Source: Candidatus Peregrinibacteria bacterium
GTDB taxonomy: Bacteria > Patescibacteriota > Gracilibacteria > Peribacterales > Peribacteraceae
Assembly: GCA_016186175.1 (NCBI GenBank)
Contig: JACPMB010000008.1
Location: 1 to 59,824, forward strand
Reading direction: 5' to 3'
DNA length: 59,824 nt
A program made the translations under genes and the position numbers. This document shows, one piece after another, positions 18,201-26,776 of this stretch. The first letter of the stretch is position 1; every line of letters starts with the position of its first letter. Under the pieces are notes generated by a model, which was given only the letters and a program-made list of their open reading frames with translations, was not told the origin of the DNA and made no database searches.

Positions 18201-19973
18201 GCGCTCGGCACGACGCCCGCCGCGGGAACCGGTCTCGGTGCTCTTGCGTTCAAGCGTCCGGATGGGAAATTCCTGATCGTCCTCGGGAACGCGACGACCA
18301 CGACCAGCATCTTCGATCCAATCGCGAACACATTCACCGCCGGGCCGGCACTAACCGCCGCAGCCGGGCGTGGCGCGCTGGTCATCCCCTTGCCGTCCGG
18401 ACGCGTGCTGATTCTGCACGGGAACTTCACGAACACATCGTCAATATACGATCCGTTCCAGAACACCATGGTTGCTGGCCCAACCCCATCCGCGGTCATA
18501 GGCGGCGGCGCGATGGCGATTCCCCGTCCGAACGGGACATACTTCGTCGTCTTGGGGATCGCGACGGAAGCCTGCACCGCTCTCAACACGACGACGAACA
18601 ACTTCGATCCCTACACGATGCAGTTCGTCGCGACGGGCTCTCCTGCGATCACGACAGGCGTCGGACCGGGGGCGTTCGCCTTCCAGCGCGGCGACGGTCA
18701 GTGGGTGATCGTCCACGGCGGCGGCACTGTCACGACGTGCGCGGGCGTCACCCGAACGCAGATCTATAATCCCTTCACGAACAAATCCGTCGTCGGCCCC
18801 GTGCTTTCGGCGGCAGCGCAGCACGGAGCGCACGCGATCCCGCGTCCAGACGGCACATGGCTTGTGGTGCATGGCGGCGCTCTGGCCACCACTTCCATTT
18901 ACATGGAGAAAGCGGGAGCATTCACGGCGGATGGCGCCAGTAACATCGGCGTCTTTGTCGCCGGTCCGGCTCTGGTGACGGCGGCGAGCGCCGGGGCGAT
19001 TTCGTTCCAGCGCGACGACGGAAAGTTCGTCACACTCATTGGCAATGCGACAACCACCACCCATCAATATGACGCCGGCTGGGTAGACCGGGGTATGTAT
19101 AAGTCGGAGCAGTTGAATTTGACCGATCTCGACAGTGCGTCAACGCTCAGTTGGAGTGGATCACCGGATCTCACCGGCATCTCCGCCGAAGTGCGCACCG
19201 CGACGTCACAACTTGGTCTGCAAACAGTATCGTCTCGTGACGTCCCGTACCCCGGAGCTCGCATCAATCCGGGCGCCAGCGAAACGTGGATCAGAGTGCA
19301 CTTCAACTTCAAGCGCACGTTCCCGAGCTACTCCGGCATCTTCACCGATGTTTGGTACAACGGCGGATCGTCGAACCTCTGCACACAACGGACAGTGCCG
19401 ACTCCTACGCTCACGGAATTCAGCATCAATAAAGATAAAGATCTCGTCAGCCTCAAATCCGATTCCCGCAGCGTTTTTCGCGTCAATTCCAACGGTGATA
19501 TCTACACGGGACCGACCAGTTCCATCCTCACCGGTGGAGCCGACGTGGCTGAGCGGTACAGTTCGGACCAGGAACTGAACCCCGGGGAACTCGTCGCCAT
19601 CGACCGGGCGAATGACCATGGCGTCATCCGCTCGGCGACCCCCTATCAAGATGATGTACTCGGCGTCGTCTCCGGCAATCCGGGCGTCGTTACCGGTGCC
19701 GATACGGCGAATTCGCACCCGATCGCTCTCATTGGCCGCGTGCCTGCGAACGTCACGACGGAGAACGGCGCCATCCGCGCGGGTGATCGCTTGACCGCCT
19801 CCGGTATTCCAGGGTACGCAATGAAGGCGACTAAGGCCGCGCGCGTCGTCGGAATGGCGCTTCAAACTCTCGATCCTGAATCGCTCAGGCCGTGTACTGC
19901 GAATCCGCGATTCCAGTGCGGGGTTGTGATGATGTTCGTAGACCTCAGTGATTGGCCTGGTGAAGCTCAATAA
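15288..19973 (+). CDS. giant secreted protein with two seven-bladed Kelch-like propellers and a self-processing-like C-terminus
   Basis: About 1,561 residues. A signal peptide (VVLSLMLAVCMMLPVSATG) is followed by the shared fibre module (RFGQTLNEKLLYDR, ~45-95) and stalk repeats to ~400. Residues ~424-744 hold seven repeats of the form G-A-x-x-(L/I)-R-x-DG-(K/R)-(Y/F)-(L/I)-V-I-x-GG-x-T-x-(S)-(I/V)-Y-(D/N)-P. A beta domain comes next, then seven more blades at ~920-1265. These resemble Kelch/galactose-oxidase propellers. A second beta domain precedes the C-terminal region from ~1415 (GGADVAERYSSDQELNPGEL, then DDVLGVVSGNPGVVTG). That region resembles the intramolecular-chaperone/peptidase G2 domains of phage appendages. 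I chose the ATG at 15288 because the signal peptide follows; the longer frame to 15099 crosses the terminator. Probably a surface adhesin or sugar-binding protein. Confidence 0.8.
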   Translation: MTHFPCHDRGIGGALRVVLSLMLAVCMMLPVSATGSSWNPTFLVSTEAFQTIDDIDTAANVQLRFGQTLNEKLLYDRANVRFKFTRGLFISGGLTVTGATILNVGNSTAAPDAGIALEVIGTASGDVLHAQRRLESSGSLAVFGYGKFDGGTLFIDSLNNKVGVNNLVPKTDLEVIGTMSGGNLTVTGLKSCDTIDTNGNGVLACGTDAGGGAGLTQTDADARYVNIAGDTMTGGLMIRNGGGFNASGALLTNSDATINSDRGAADAVLTFGNATLNQTIKFLNTSQRFQFSSNVSVLGNLSGATLNVNSLQNCDTIDTDAAGRLACGTDAGGGVGMTIADGDARYVRTAGGTMTGSLIVNGTTANLVKTTTGTANSTDFSLAGSTLTNVTSTNDLVTINDGTVPASGAGTMSTSTVTTSVAVGAGGHTILREDGKYIIIHGGAALTGSVWDGSTTGAMSASPTAPSTSAIGAGAISLKRPDGRYLVINAGGSLGTTSLFDPRGITATAAGPAVCGAGATTTGTNAFLRNDGKYVILCGGLTAWGVYDPTANTYTAGTAVGVAFNAGAHAIMRDNGTFLVFAGGNVTTHWLYNPFTNTMTLNPITTSPPTITTGAFSLRRKDGKFLVIGGAINTSSIYDPTEGATNGGAGTMTAQSGVGFGPTVALADGAQAVWRQDGKMLLIIGAGSTVTNIVDPSVTTSSQFMAGPTLAGAIGAGFHMFLRPNGQYQLIRGGATTTTDTYDMGFIIGGNTSGTQLASYETECMTATSLNASSRLFWNINQEGYVTFQAKTGNGACSGNYKDILNSGDLIGAANGDNRVQVKVFFKRQFPNFADQEWKLRRGLGQTLYRRVNPDPSLYDFTVDNSTMVHRTQFEFGNNANPSGPIAINIVNDKDKQIAISLAAGVGYGTTINAANPQLYNGAWGTHTVLTTSATAGTVVMRRPDGKFIVISGNTATANAQVYDPVAQTFTALGTTPAAGTGLGALAFKRPDGKFLIVLGNATTTTSIFDPIANTFTAGPALTAAAGRGALVIPLPSGRVLILHGNFTNTSSIYDPFQNTMVAGPTPSAVIGGGAMAIPRPNGTYFVVLGIATEACTALNTTTNNFDPYTMQFVATGSPAITTGVGPGAFAFQRGDGQWVIVHGGGTVTTCAGVTRTQIYNPFTNKSVVGPVLSAAAQHGAHAIPRPDGTWLVVHGGALATTSIYMEKAGAFTADGASNIGVFVAGPALVTAASAGAISFQRDDGKFVTLIGNATTTTHQYDAGWVDRGMYKSEQLNLTDLDSASTLSWSGSPDLTGISAEVRTATSQLGLQTVSSRDVPYPGARINPGASETWIRVHFNFKRTFPSYSGIFTDVWYNGGSSNLCTQRTVPTPTLTEFSINKDKDLVSLKSDSRSVFRVNSNGDIYTGPTSSILTGGADVAERYSSDQELNPGELVAIDRANDHGVIRSATPYQDDVLGVVSGNPGVVTGADTANSHPIALIGRVPANVTTENGAIRAGDRLTASGIPGYAMKATKAARVVGMALQTLDPESLRPCTANPRFQCGVVMMFVDLSDWPGEAQ

Positions 19974-20018
19974 TTTGATCACTTTTATTATTCATCTATA
20001 AATGAATGGACGCGATGA

Positions 20019-22361
20019 CTATGTAATCCGTTTCCTCAATTCCTCGCTGGTCGGCAGCTTCAAAGGATCAATCCCGCGCTTTTTCCACTTCTCCCGCAGG
20101 GCTTCCATGTAGCCTTTTTCGGAGGACAGACGTTCGATGAACGGGAGGACACTCTTGTGGAAGCGACTCTTCTTCGCGTTGTCGCTCACGGCGTACACCG
20201 CGGTCACGAAGGCATCCTCGCCCCCGCGGATTTCCGTCCGGACTTCATCGAGCGCCGCCTGAGCGATGCTTTCGCTGTCCAGTCCGGCCATGAACTTCAA
20301 CTCCTCGTCGGTTCCGGATGGGAAGTAGTGGTTCACGCCGAGCCGCCGGAGGGAGCAGGGGAGCTGGAAGTCGGCGACGGCGTCGGCCACCTGGGATGCG
20401 AGCCCGCCCTCGGAGCAGTGATCTTCCGCGACTATCAGGTGTCCGGTTTCCAGAGCAGCCTGGACGATGGCGGCTGCATCAATGGGGCGGACGCACGAGA
20501 CGTTCAGGACGCGGACGCGGATAGGTCGCAGGTTGCCGGTTGCAGGTTGCAGGAGCATGTCTGCGGCGGCGACCGCGTCATGGACTGGAATCCCAGTCGC
20601 GATGATCGTCGCGTCGTCGCTCATGTCACCCGCGCCGCGGACGATATCAATGTTGCCGTCGAAGACGTAATCCTTTCCGTAGATTACCTCGCCTTTCGGG
20701 GTTTTGAGCTGCTCGTGGGAACTTCTCGGGAAGAAAACGTACACGCTCTGACTACCGTCCGCGATGATCTCCATTCCCCGCTCAGCCGCCGCCGCCGCCT
20801 GATTGCTGTCCGCCGGCATCCAAATCTGCGTGTGATCGAATGGGATGTTCAAATAATTGCGTTCCTGGTGCGTTTCTCCGTCTTCGCCGACGGAGAGCCC
20901 GGCGTGAGTGCAGTCGTGGAGCACGCCGCAGCGGGTGTGGCCGCAGTTGATGTCAATCAGTCGCGCATTGGCGCGCGCCTCGTTCGTTCCGAACGCCGCG
21001 AAGGTGTAGGTCACGGGGAGGAGCCCCGCCTGCCGCATCCCCGCCGCCATCATGTACATGTTCGCCTCCGCAACGCCGACGTTGATAATTCGTCGAGCAA
21101 TCTGTTCGTCAGAGAATTCCGCTTGCCCTGAGACCGGCGCTTTGCGCCACGTAGAAGGGTCGAAGCCGCCCGATCCGGCGAGATCGGCGTGCAGAACGAC
21201 GATGCGCGGGTCGGCCTTCATCAGCGTCTTGAGGTGGACCGCGCCGAAGTCCTGGCGCGCGGCGGATTTCCCGGCGGTGATGGCGCGCCCGTAGTCCTTG
21301 AGGTTCTTGATCGAGAAGGGGAGGGGAGGTGGTAGTGGGTGGGGAGTAAGGGGTAGTTTCTTTCTGAATGTTTCGTATTTTTTTGTGAGTTCATCCAGCG
21401 GCGGGAGTTCCTTCAACGCTGCGGCGGCGATTTCATCTTTGAGCGGGCTGCCGTGATAGTTCGCGGAGCCGGTGTTCGAGCCCTCTTCCATGATTTTCAC
21501 GCCGTGGCCCATGGTCGTGTAGTAACAAACGAATATCGGTTTGCCTTTCCCCAGGAATCCGTCGGCCAGATCCAAAGCCGCGACGACCTGCCCGGGGTCA
21601 TTGCCGTTCTGAACCTCGATCACGTTCCACCCGGCAGCCGCAACGATCGTCGCCATGTCCGCGGCGACGATCCTGCTTGGCATGTCGCCGAGCTGTATGT
21701 CGTTGAAATCACCGTGAACCATCAGGTTATCGGCTTTCAGGCGGGACGCGAGACGCACGGCCTCCATCACCTGTCCTTCCTGGCAGTCGCCGTCGCCCAG
21801 GAGAACGTCAACGATCCCCGGCAGACGGAGGTACGTGAGGCCGAAGGCCACGCCGAGGGCGTTGCTCAATCCCTTGCCGAGCGGCCCGGCGCCGAACGGG
21901 ATGTCGCCGATGCCCGCCTCCACGTGTCCGGGGAGCCCGCCGGGCACGCGGAAGGCGCCGATGATCGCCTGCGGGGACGCAAGGCGCGGGTCGTTGCCCT
22001 CGCGGTGCATGATCCACTGCATTCCGTATGCGAGCAGGCTCAAGTGCCCCGCGCTCATGCGAAAGGCGGGATCAACTTCGGAATTTCTCCTCTTATGAAC
22101 GAAGTACGTGAATGTAAACGCGGAGAGCGGGCCGCCGGGATGTCCGGATTTATGTTTGGTCGGCGCCTGGATGCACAGGTGCGCCATAATCTGCCGTGCG
22201 AGCGCGTAAGCCTCAAGTTCGTCCTCTGGCAGTTTCTTCGCGTCCTTCGGGCCGATCCAATGGCGTTCGCCGGGCGACGAAGACGCCGCGATGCGTTGCA
22301 GGGACATGGGAACCTCATCAGGATCCTTGCCGATAAGATTCTTTAGATCAGGACGCGTCAT
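20019..22361 (-). CDS. tkt: transketolase
   Basis: Thiamine-diphosphate enzyme that moves two-carbon units between sugar phosphates in the pentose phosphate pathway. At 780 residues it is ~100 longer than usual. Visible features are the N-terminal substrate-binding HKSGHPGGPLSAF, the TPP motif GDGDCQEGQ...ND, a pyrimidine-domain region (NVGVAEANMYMMAAGM) and the C-terminal domain. A low-complexity proline stretch at ~335-350 (LTPHPLPPPLPF) sits in the linker between the PP and Pyr domains and looks like inserted repeat DNA. Its start overlaps the stop of the upstream C39-like gene by 4 bp (ATGA), so the two are coupled. FSA-type transaldolase and Gnd nearby make up a pentose phosphate cluster. 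Confidence 0.93.
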   Translation of the reverse strand: MTRPDLKNLIGKDPDEVPMSLQRIAASSSPGERHWIGPKDAKKLPEDELEAYALARQIMAHLCIQAPTKHKSGHPGGPLSAFTFTYFVHKRRNSEVDPAFRMSAGHLSLLAYGMQWIMHREGNDPRLASPQAIIGAFRVPGGLPGHVEAGIGDIPFGAGPLGKGLSNALGVAFGLTYLRLPGIVDVLLGDGDCQEGQVMEAVRLASRLKADNLMVHGDFNDIQLGDMPSRIVAADMATIVAAAGWNVIEVQNGNDPGQVVAALDLADGFLGKGKPIFVCYYTTMGHGVKIMEEGSNTGSANYHGSPLKDEIAAAALKELPPLDELTKKYETFRKKLPLTPHPLPPPLPFSIKNLKDYGRAITAGKSAARQDFGAVHLKTLMKADPRIVVLHADLAGSGGFDPSTWRKAPVSGQAEFSDEQIARRIINVGVAEANMYMMAAGMRQAGLLPVTYTFAAFGTNEARANARLIDINCGHTRCGVLHDCTHAGLSVGEDGETHQERNYLNIPFDHTQIWMPADSNQAAAAAERGMEIIADGSQSVYVFFPRSSHEQLKTPKGEVIYGKDYVFDGNIDIVRGAGDMSDDATIIATGIPVHDAVAAADMLLQPATGNLRPIRVRVLNVSCVRPIDAAAIVQAALETGHLIVAEDHCSEGGLASQVADAVADFQLPCSLRRLGVNHYFPSGTDEELKFMAGLDSESIAQAALDEVRTEIRGGEDAFVTAVYAVSDNAKKSRFHKSVLPFIERLSSEKGYMEALREKWKKRGIDPLKLPTSEELRKRIT

Positions 22362-23104
22362 TTCTCCAAGATTACCATGGCTTTCCCGCCGCTACGAATC
22401 TCCTCTTTCAACCCCGTCCAGTCGTGAATCGCTTGCAGAAGCGTCTCGGCGCGGTACGCGTAACTCTCCCCGCGCTTCGTGCCCGGATCGTTGGTGATGA
22501 ACCGGTCGCCAGTCCATCTCTCCCTGTACCCGATGATGACCAGCGCGTGGTACCACGGCCCTTCACCGCTGAAGTACGGATTCCCCAGGTCGCGTCCCGC
22601 CGCGGGAATTATCACCGGGTTTCCCGCTGCGAGTTCCTCTATGATTGTATCCGCAGTCACGTCCGTTCTGACGCGCGCATGTAATCCGAATTTCTTCTCT
22701 GCCACCTCGGCCATCTGCGCGGCGGTGACGTCTTGCGAGTAGCCGTTCTCCGTTTCCCATGCGACGAGATCGAGAATGTCCCGGTTGGCAATCTCCGGCG
22801 TGAACGGCGTTCCGTTCAAAAAATGCACGACCATGAGGATTGCCGCCTCTTCGCAGGCTTCTTCGTGCAGAGCGTCCCAATTCGCAAATGGGGCTTGTGG
22901 AGTGAAAGGCACGTCCAGTGCGCCGACCGAAGGAACGGATGGGGCGGAAGAGTCTGGAGAGGCGACAGAGACGGCAGAGACGATAGAAGCGATAGAGGCA
23001 CTTGATGCCGATGGTGAAAAATTGTTCCCAGTGTCATCGCGTTGCATAGTCGTGCAGGAGGCGCCGACGAGCGCGCCGATGAATAAGATGAATGTCCTGC
23101 GCAT
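22358..23104 (-). CDS. secreted C39-like cysteine peptidase
   Basis: A 248-residue exported protein of the C39-like peptidase (Peptidase_C39_2) family. The N-terminus is hydrophobic and ends in a cysteine (LFIGALVGASC), possibly a lipoprotein signal with an atypical lipobox. A Ser/Ala-rich spacer follows to ~60. The catalytic cysteine is C84 in HEEACEEAA, the histidine is in GPWYHALVIIGY, and an Asn-Asp follows in FITNDPG. The family cleaves peptides or processes leader peptides; the substrate here is unknown. The long open frame to 23764 reads antisense through the transaldolase gene and is not real. I chose the ATG at 23104. It is coupled to transketolase by a 4-bp overlap and divergent from the aldolase. 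Confidence 0.8.
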   Translation of the reverse strand: MRRTFILFIGALVGASCTTMQRDDTGNNFSPSASSASIASIVSAVSVASPDSSAPSVPSVGALDVPFTPQAPFANWDALHEEACEEAAILMVVHFLNGTPFTPEIANRDILDLVAWETENGYSQDVTAAQMAEVAEKKFGLHARVRTDVTADTIIEELAAGNPVIIPAAGRDLGNPYFSGEGPWYHALVIIGYRERWTGDRFITNDPGTKRGESYAYRAETLLQAIHDWTGLKEEIRSGGKAMVILEK

Positions 23105-23159
23105 GGAGCAGGAGTTTGCGCTCCTTGTGTCGGCGAAGCAAAAGGGAGAGAATCCTCGC

Positions 23160-23801
23160 ATGAAGCTCTTTCTGGATACGGCGAACGTGCGGCACGTCGC
23201 GGAAATTGCGGCATGGGGCGTACTGGACGGCGTGACGACCAATCCTTCACTTGTTGCGAAGGAGGGCAAAGCATTCAAAGCGACGGTGCTCGAGATGTGC
23301 AAGCACGTCCCATGCGTCAGCGCGCAGGTTACGGAAACGGACGCCAATGGAATGATCAAGCAAGGTGAGGAATACAGCTCGTGGAACAAGCATGTCGTCG
23401 TGAAAGTCCCGATGACGACCGAAGGCCTCAAGGCTCTCAAGCGCTTCCGTTCCAAGGGCATCAAGACGAACACGACGCTGGTGTTCTCCGTTTCGCAGGC
23501 GATCCTGGCGGCGAAGGCCGGAGCGAATATCATAAGCCCCTTCATAGGGCGGCTGGACGATGCGTCGGAAGACGGGATGGGATTGATCGCGGATATCATG
23601 GAAGTGTGGCATCGGTACGATTTCGACTGCGAAGTCCTTGTGGCATCCACGCGGCACCCGCGGCATATCGTTGAAGCGGCGCTCCTGGGGGCGCACATCT
23701 GCACGGTTCCATACGAGGTTTTTGCCAAACTCCCGATGCATCCGCTCACGGACGTCGGGCTCAAGAAGTTTTTGGAGGACTGGAAAAAGACAAATCAATG
23801 A
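23160..23801 (+). CDS. tal: transaldolase / fructose-6-phosphate aldolase family protein
   Basis: A 213-residue class I aldolase of the small TalC/FSA subfamily, shorter than classical transaldolase. It starts MKLFLDTANV and has GVTTNPSLVAKEG, with the Schiff-base lysine K82 in HVVVKVPMTTEG. The C-terminal region PHPLTDVG is rendered here as MHPLTDVGLKKFLEDWKK. It transfers dihydroxyacetone units in the pentose phosphate pathway or cleaves fructose 6-phosphate; the subfamily does both, so activity is uncertain. I chose the ATG at 23160 because homology starts there and a purine-rich GGGAGAG lies about 10 nt upstream. Transketolase and Gnd flank it, consistent with a pentose phosphate role. 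Confidence 0.9.
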   Translation: MKLFLDTANVRHVAEIAAWGVLDGVTTNPSLVAKEGKAFKATVLEMCKHVPCVSAQVTETDANGMIKQGEEYSSWNKHVVVKVPMTTEGLKALKRFRSKGIKTNTTLVFSVSQAILAAKAGANIISPFIGRLDDASEDGMGLIADIMEVWHRYDFDCEVLVASTRHPRHIVEAALLGAHICTVPYEVFAKLPMHPLTDVGLKKFLEDWKKTNQ

Positions 23802-23807
23802 GCCTCT

Positions 23808-24161
23808 TCAGGGTGCGCTCTCGGGTTTGAGGCGGCGGCAGAGTTTTAAGGCTTTTGCCCGGCATAGGGCAAGTCCCAATCGAATCTTCAAACGCAAATG
23901 GAGCGGGACGGGTCGCTGCCAGTCTGTCTCATCCACGTCGCCTTCCGGATATGGGATCCCTTTCAGTGCAAAATTGTAGAGCGTGGCGAGTTCGCTGTGG
24001 ATGTTGGCAATCGCTTGCAACTCTTCTTCTGCGGCAGGCGGGCATTTGGACTCAGTGGTGTCAATGATTCCTGCGGTCTCATCAAATTCACTGCTGAGAT
24101 CGGCAAAGGTGAGCGCTCCTCCAAGAGAACGTTCGGCGAACTGGACAGATTGCATGCCCAT
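23808..24161 (-). CDS. small conserved-looking protein of unknown function
   Basis: A 117-codon frame between the aldolase (convergent) and gnd (divergent). I do not recognise it. The N-terminal half is acidic (SSEFDETAGIIDTTESK); the centre has a helix, ELQAIANIHSELATLYNFAL, followed by GIPYPEGDVDETDW; the C-terminus is strongly basic. No signal peptide or membrane segment is seen. It fills the gap exactly and shares the short promoter region with gnd, which favours a real gene. Confidence 0.5.
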   Translation of the reverse strand: MGMQSVQFAERSLGGALTFADLSSEFDETAGIIDTTESKCPPAAEEELQAIANIHSELATLYNFALKGIPYPEGDVDETDWQRPVPLHLRLKIRLGLALCRAKALKLCRRLKPESAP

Positions 24162-24190
24162 ACATCCAGTGTGCCGTGTATGCTGTTTTC

Positions 24191-25612
24191 GTGCAAATCG
24201 GTGTCATCGGTCTCGGCACAATGGGAGCGAACCTCGCTCGCAATGCCGCGCGAAACGGCGCGCAAGTCGTGTTGTTCAATCGTACGACAAAAAAAACAGC
24301 GGAATTCATCGAGCGGTACGGCACGGAAGGGAACTTGATTCCTGCGATGACACTGAAGGAATTTATGAAGGCGCTAAAACCGCCGCGCATCGTTCTATTG
24401 ATGGTGAAAGCCGGCAATGCGGTGGACAGCATAGTCACCGAATTGCTGCAATCCGCAAACTGCAAGCTACAACCTCGCGACACTCTGATAGACGCCGGCA
24501 ACAGCCACTATCGCGATACGGAACGCCGCGGGCTGTGCCTTGAGAGGAAGGGAATCCGATTCATCGGCATGGGCGTAAGCGGGGGTGAATATGGCGCACT
24601 AATGGGGCCGAGCATGATGCCGGGAGGAGACAAAAATGCGGTCATGAAAATTATGCCGTTCCTGAAGAAAATGACCGCCGGGGATGGTTCTGGCGGCCGG
24701 TGCGTCACGTACATCGGGCCGGGCGGCGCAGGTCATTTTGTGAAAATGGTTCATAACGGCATCGAATACGGAATAATGCAGTTGATCGCCGAATGTTACG
24801 ATTTGCTCAAGAGCATAGGGAAAATGAAGAACAAAAATATTGCGCAATTATTCGCCCAATGGAGCAGAAGCGCCGAACTTGGATCGTTTTTGACTGAGAT
24901 CACCGCGAAAATTTTTACAGTTAGGGATTCTGAGACCGGAAATGACATGATTGACGTCATCGGCGACGCGGCTGGTCAAAAAGGAACCGGAAAGTGGATG
25001 ACGGAAGCTGCGATGAACCTGGGAATTGCGATTCCGACGATCAACGCTTCGGTGGACGCCCGCATGCTCTCCGGCGAAACCGAGCGCCGCGGCAGGCTTC
25101 GTCGCGAATTGCCGGCAGCGCTCATTGCATCCGATGCGGTTTCCGCCAACACATTCGCCGCCTCAGTCCGATCGGCGCTGGAACTTTCCGTCATCTGCAC
25201 GTACGCGCAGGGTTTCGAGTTGATGGAAAAGGCGTCTTCTGTAGAAGGCTGGAATCTGCATCTGGGAGAAGTGGCCCGCATCTGGCGCGGGGGATGCATA
25301 ATACGGTCCGCGTTCCTCGAGAAATTGCAGCGGGCCTACGGAAAAAACACCGCGACTGCCGCAGCGGCATCAAAGGAAATATTTTCACGCTTCGCCGGAT
25401 CGCGCCAGAAGCAGTGGAGGCGGCTCATCGGCCTGGCGACTGATCGCGGCGTGCCGACCCCGGCGCTATCTGCTTCGCTGTGGTTCTACGACAGCCTTCG
25501 CCGCGAGCGGCTGCCGCAAAATTTGATTCAGGCGCAGAGAGATTACTTCGGATCTCACGGATTCCACAGAACGGACCGTCCCGGGACGTTTCATGCAGAT
25601 TGGAACAGTTGA
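24191..25612 (+). CDS. gnd: 6-phosphogluconate dehydrogenase (decarboxylating)
   Basis: Converts 6-phosphogluconate to ribulose 5-phosphate with NADP+. The 473 residues begin with a Rossmann motif (QIGVIGLGTMGANLARNAA). Substrate and catalytic regions follow: GMGVSGGEYGALMGPSMMPGG, and GGAGHFVKMVHNGIEYG with the catalytic lysine. The C-terminal tail ends FHRTDRPGTFHADWN. I chose the GTG at 24191 because it starts the Rossmann strand directly and a TATGCT hexamer ends 6 nt upstream, so the transcript is probably leaderless. An in-frame GTG at 24176 adds five residues. It completes a local set of pentose phosphate genes; glucose-6-phosphate dehydrogenase is not in the window. Confidence 0.95.
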   Translation: MQIGVIGLGTMGANLARNAARNGAQVVLFNRTTKKTAEFIERYGTEGNLIPAMTLKEFMKALKPPRIVLLMVKAGNAVDSIVTELLQSANCKLQPRDTLIDAGNSHYRDTERRGLCLERKGIRFIGMGVSGGEYGALMGPSMMPGGDKNAVMKIMPFLKKMTAGDGSGGRCVTYIGPGGAGHFVKMVHNGIEYGIMQLIAECYDLLKSIGKMKNKNIAQLFAQWSRSAELGSFLTEITAKIFTVRDSETGNDMIDVIGDAAGQKGTGKWMTEAAMNLGIAIPTINASVDARMLSGETERRGRLRRELPAALIASDAVSANTFAASVRSALELSVICTYAQGFELMEKASSVEGWNLHLGEVARIWRGGCIIRSAFLEKLQRAYGKNTATAAAASKEIFSRFAGSRQKQWRRLIGLATDRGVPTPALSASLWFYDSLRRERLPQNLIQAQRDYFGSHGFHRTDRPGTFHADWNS

Positions 25613-25622
25613 TGGTTGAAAG

Positions 25623-26393
25623 ATGTATGATTCCCATGTGCCGCGCTTGAAGACTTCCCCCGGCGTCCGCTCGCGTAATATTTTCGATCCTGCGTCGCCG
25701 GATCCGTTCAAGCTCAGCCGCAGCAAGCTGGAGCTGTTCCTGCGCTGCCCGCGGTGCTTTTACCTGGATCGCCGTTGCGGCGTCGGACAGCCGTCGCAGC
25801 CGCCGTATACTCTAAATAACGCGGTGGACCAGCTGCTCAAGCGCGAGTTTGATTATCATCGCGCGCGTGGGGAGCCGCATGAGCTCATGAAGGAATACGA
25901 TGTCGCCGCGGTGCCGTTCAGGCATCCCAGCCTCGATGAATGGCGCGAGAATTTCCGCGGCGTCCAGGCACTGCACGAGCCGAGCAATTTCCTGTTTACC
26001 GGCGCCGTGGACGACATATGGCAGGATCCGGACGGCAACCTGATCGTTGTTGATTACAAGGCGACGAGCACGCCAAAAGTCATATCGCTAGATGACGAAT
26101 GGAAGCAGGCGTACAAGCGGCAGATGGAGATGTATCAGTGGCTGCTGCGCAAGAACGGCTTTTCCGTCGGCGACGTCGGATATTTCGTTTTCGTGAACGG
26201 GGACGCGACGAAGGGGCATTTCGGCGGAGTGCTCAGCTTCACGCCGACCATCATCCCGTACAGCGGGGACGATTCCTGGGTAGGAGACGCACTGACGGAG
26301 GCCCGTGCATGCCTGTGCCGCGCCAGTCCGCCTTTGGCGGCGCCGGATTGTGAATGGTGTGCGTATAGAAAAGCGGCGTCTTGCATCGAGTAG
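25623..26393 (+). CDS. PD-(D/E)XK nuclease, Cas4/RecB-like, with probable iron-sulfur cluster
   Basis: A 256-residue nuclease of the PDDEXK_1 (RecB/Cas4-like) group. The N-terminal motif is SRSKLELFLRCPRCFYLDRR with C42, C45 and C52. The active-site strand is in GAVDDIWQD and VVDYKATS, followed by the QMEMYQWLL helix (QxxxY motif). The C-terminus has a cysteine cluster (DCEWCAYRKAASC). N- plus C-terminal cysteines are typical of Fe-S-bearing Cas4/AddB-like nucleases. No CRISPR array or cas1/cas2 gene is in the window, so a repair role is more likely than adaptation. It starts 11 nt after gnd and may be co-transcribed with it. Confidence 0.8.
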   Translation: MYDSHVPRLKTSPGVRSRNIFDPASPDPFKLSRSKLELFLRCPRCFYLDRRCGVGQPSQPPYTLNNAVDQLLKREFDYHRARGEPHELMKEYDVAAVPFRHPSLDEWRENFRGVQALHEPSNFLFTGAVDDIWQDPDGNLIVVDYKATSTPKVISLDDEWKQAYKRQMEMYQWLLRKNGFSVGDVGYFVFVNGDATKGHFGGVLSFTPTIIPYSGDDSWVGDALTEARACLCRASPPLAAPDCEWCAYRKAASCIE

Positions 26394-26730
<337 letters not shown>

Positions 26731-26776
26731 GCGGTGATCGCAGTATACGAGAAAAGCAAGCGGTCGCTACGAGTTT

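Noticed and set aside
21453-22346. Long open frame antisense to transketolase (297 codons)
   Set aside because: The minus strand encodes a complete transketolase with TPP motif; the antisense frame has no recognisable pattern.
23105-23764. N-terminal extension of the C39-like peptidase
   Set aside because: It reads antisense through the transaldolase gene and lacks any homology; the signal peptide starts at 23104.
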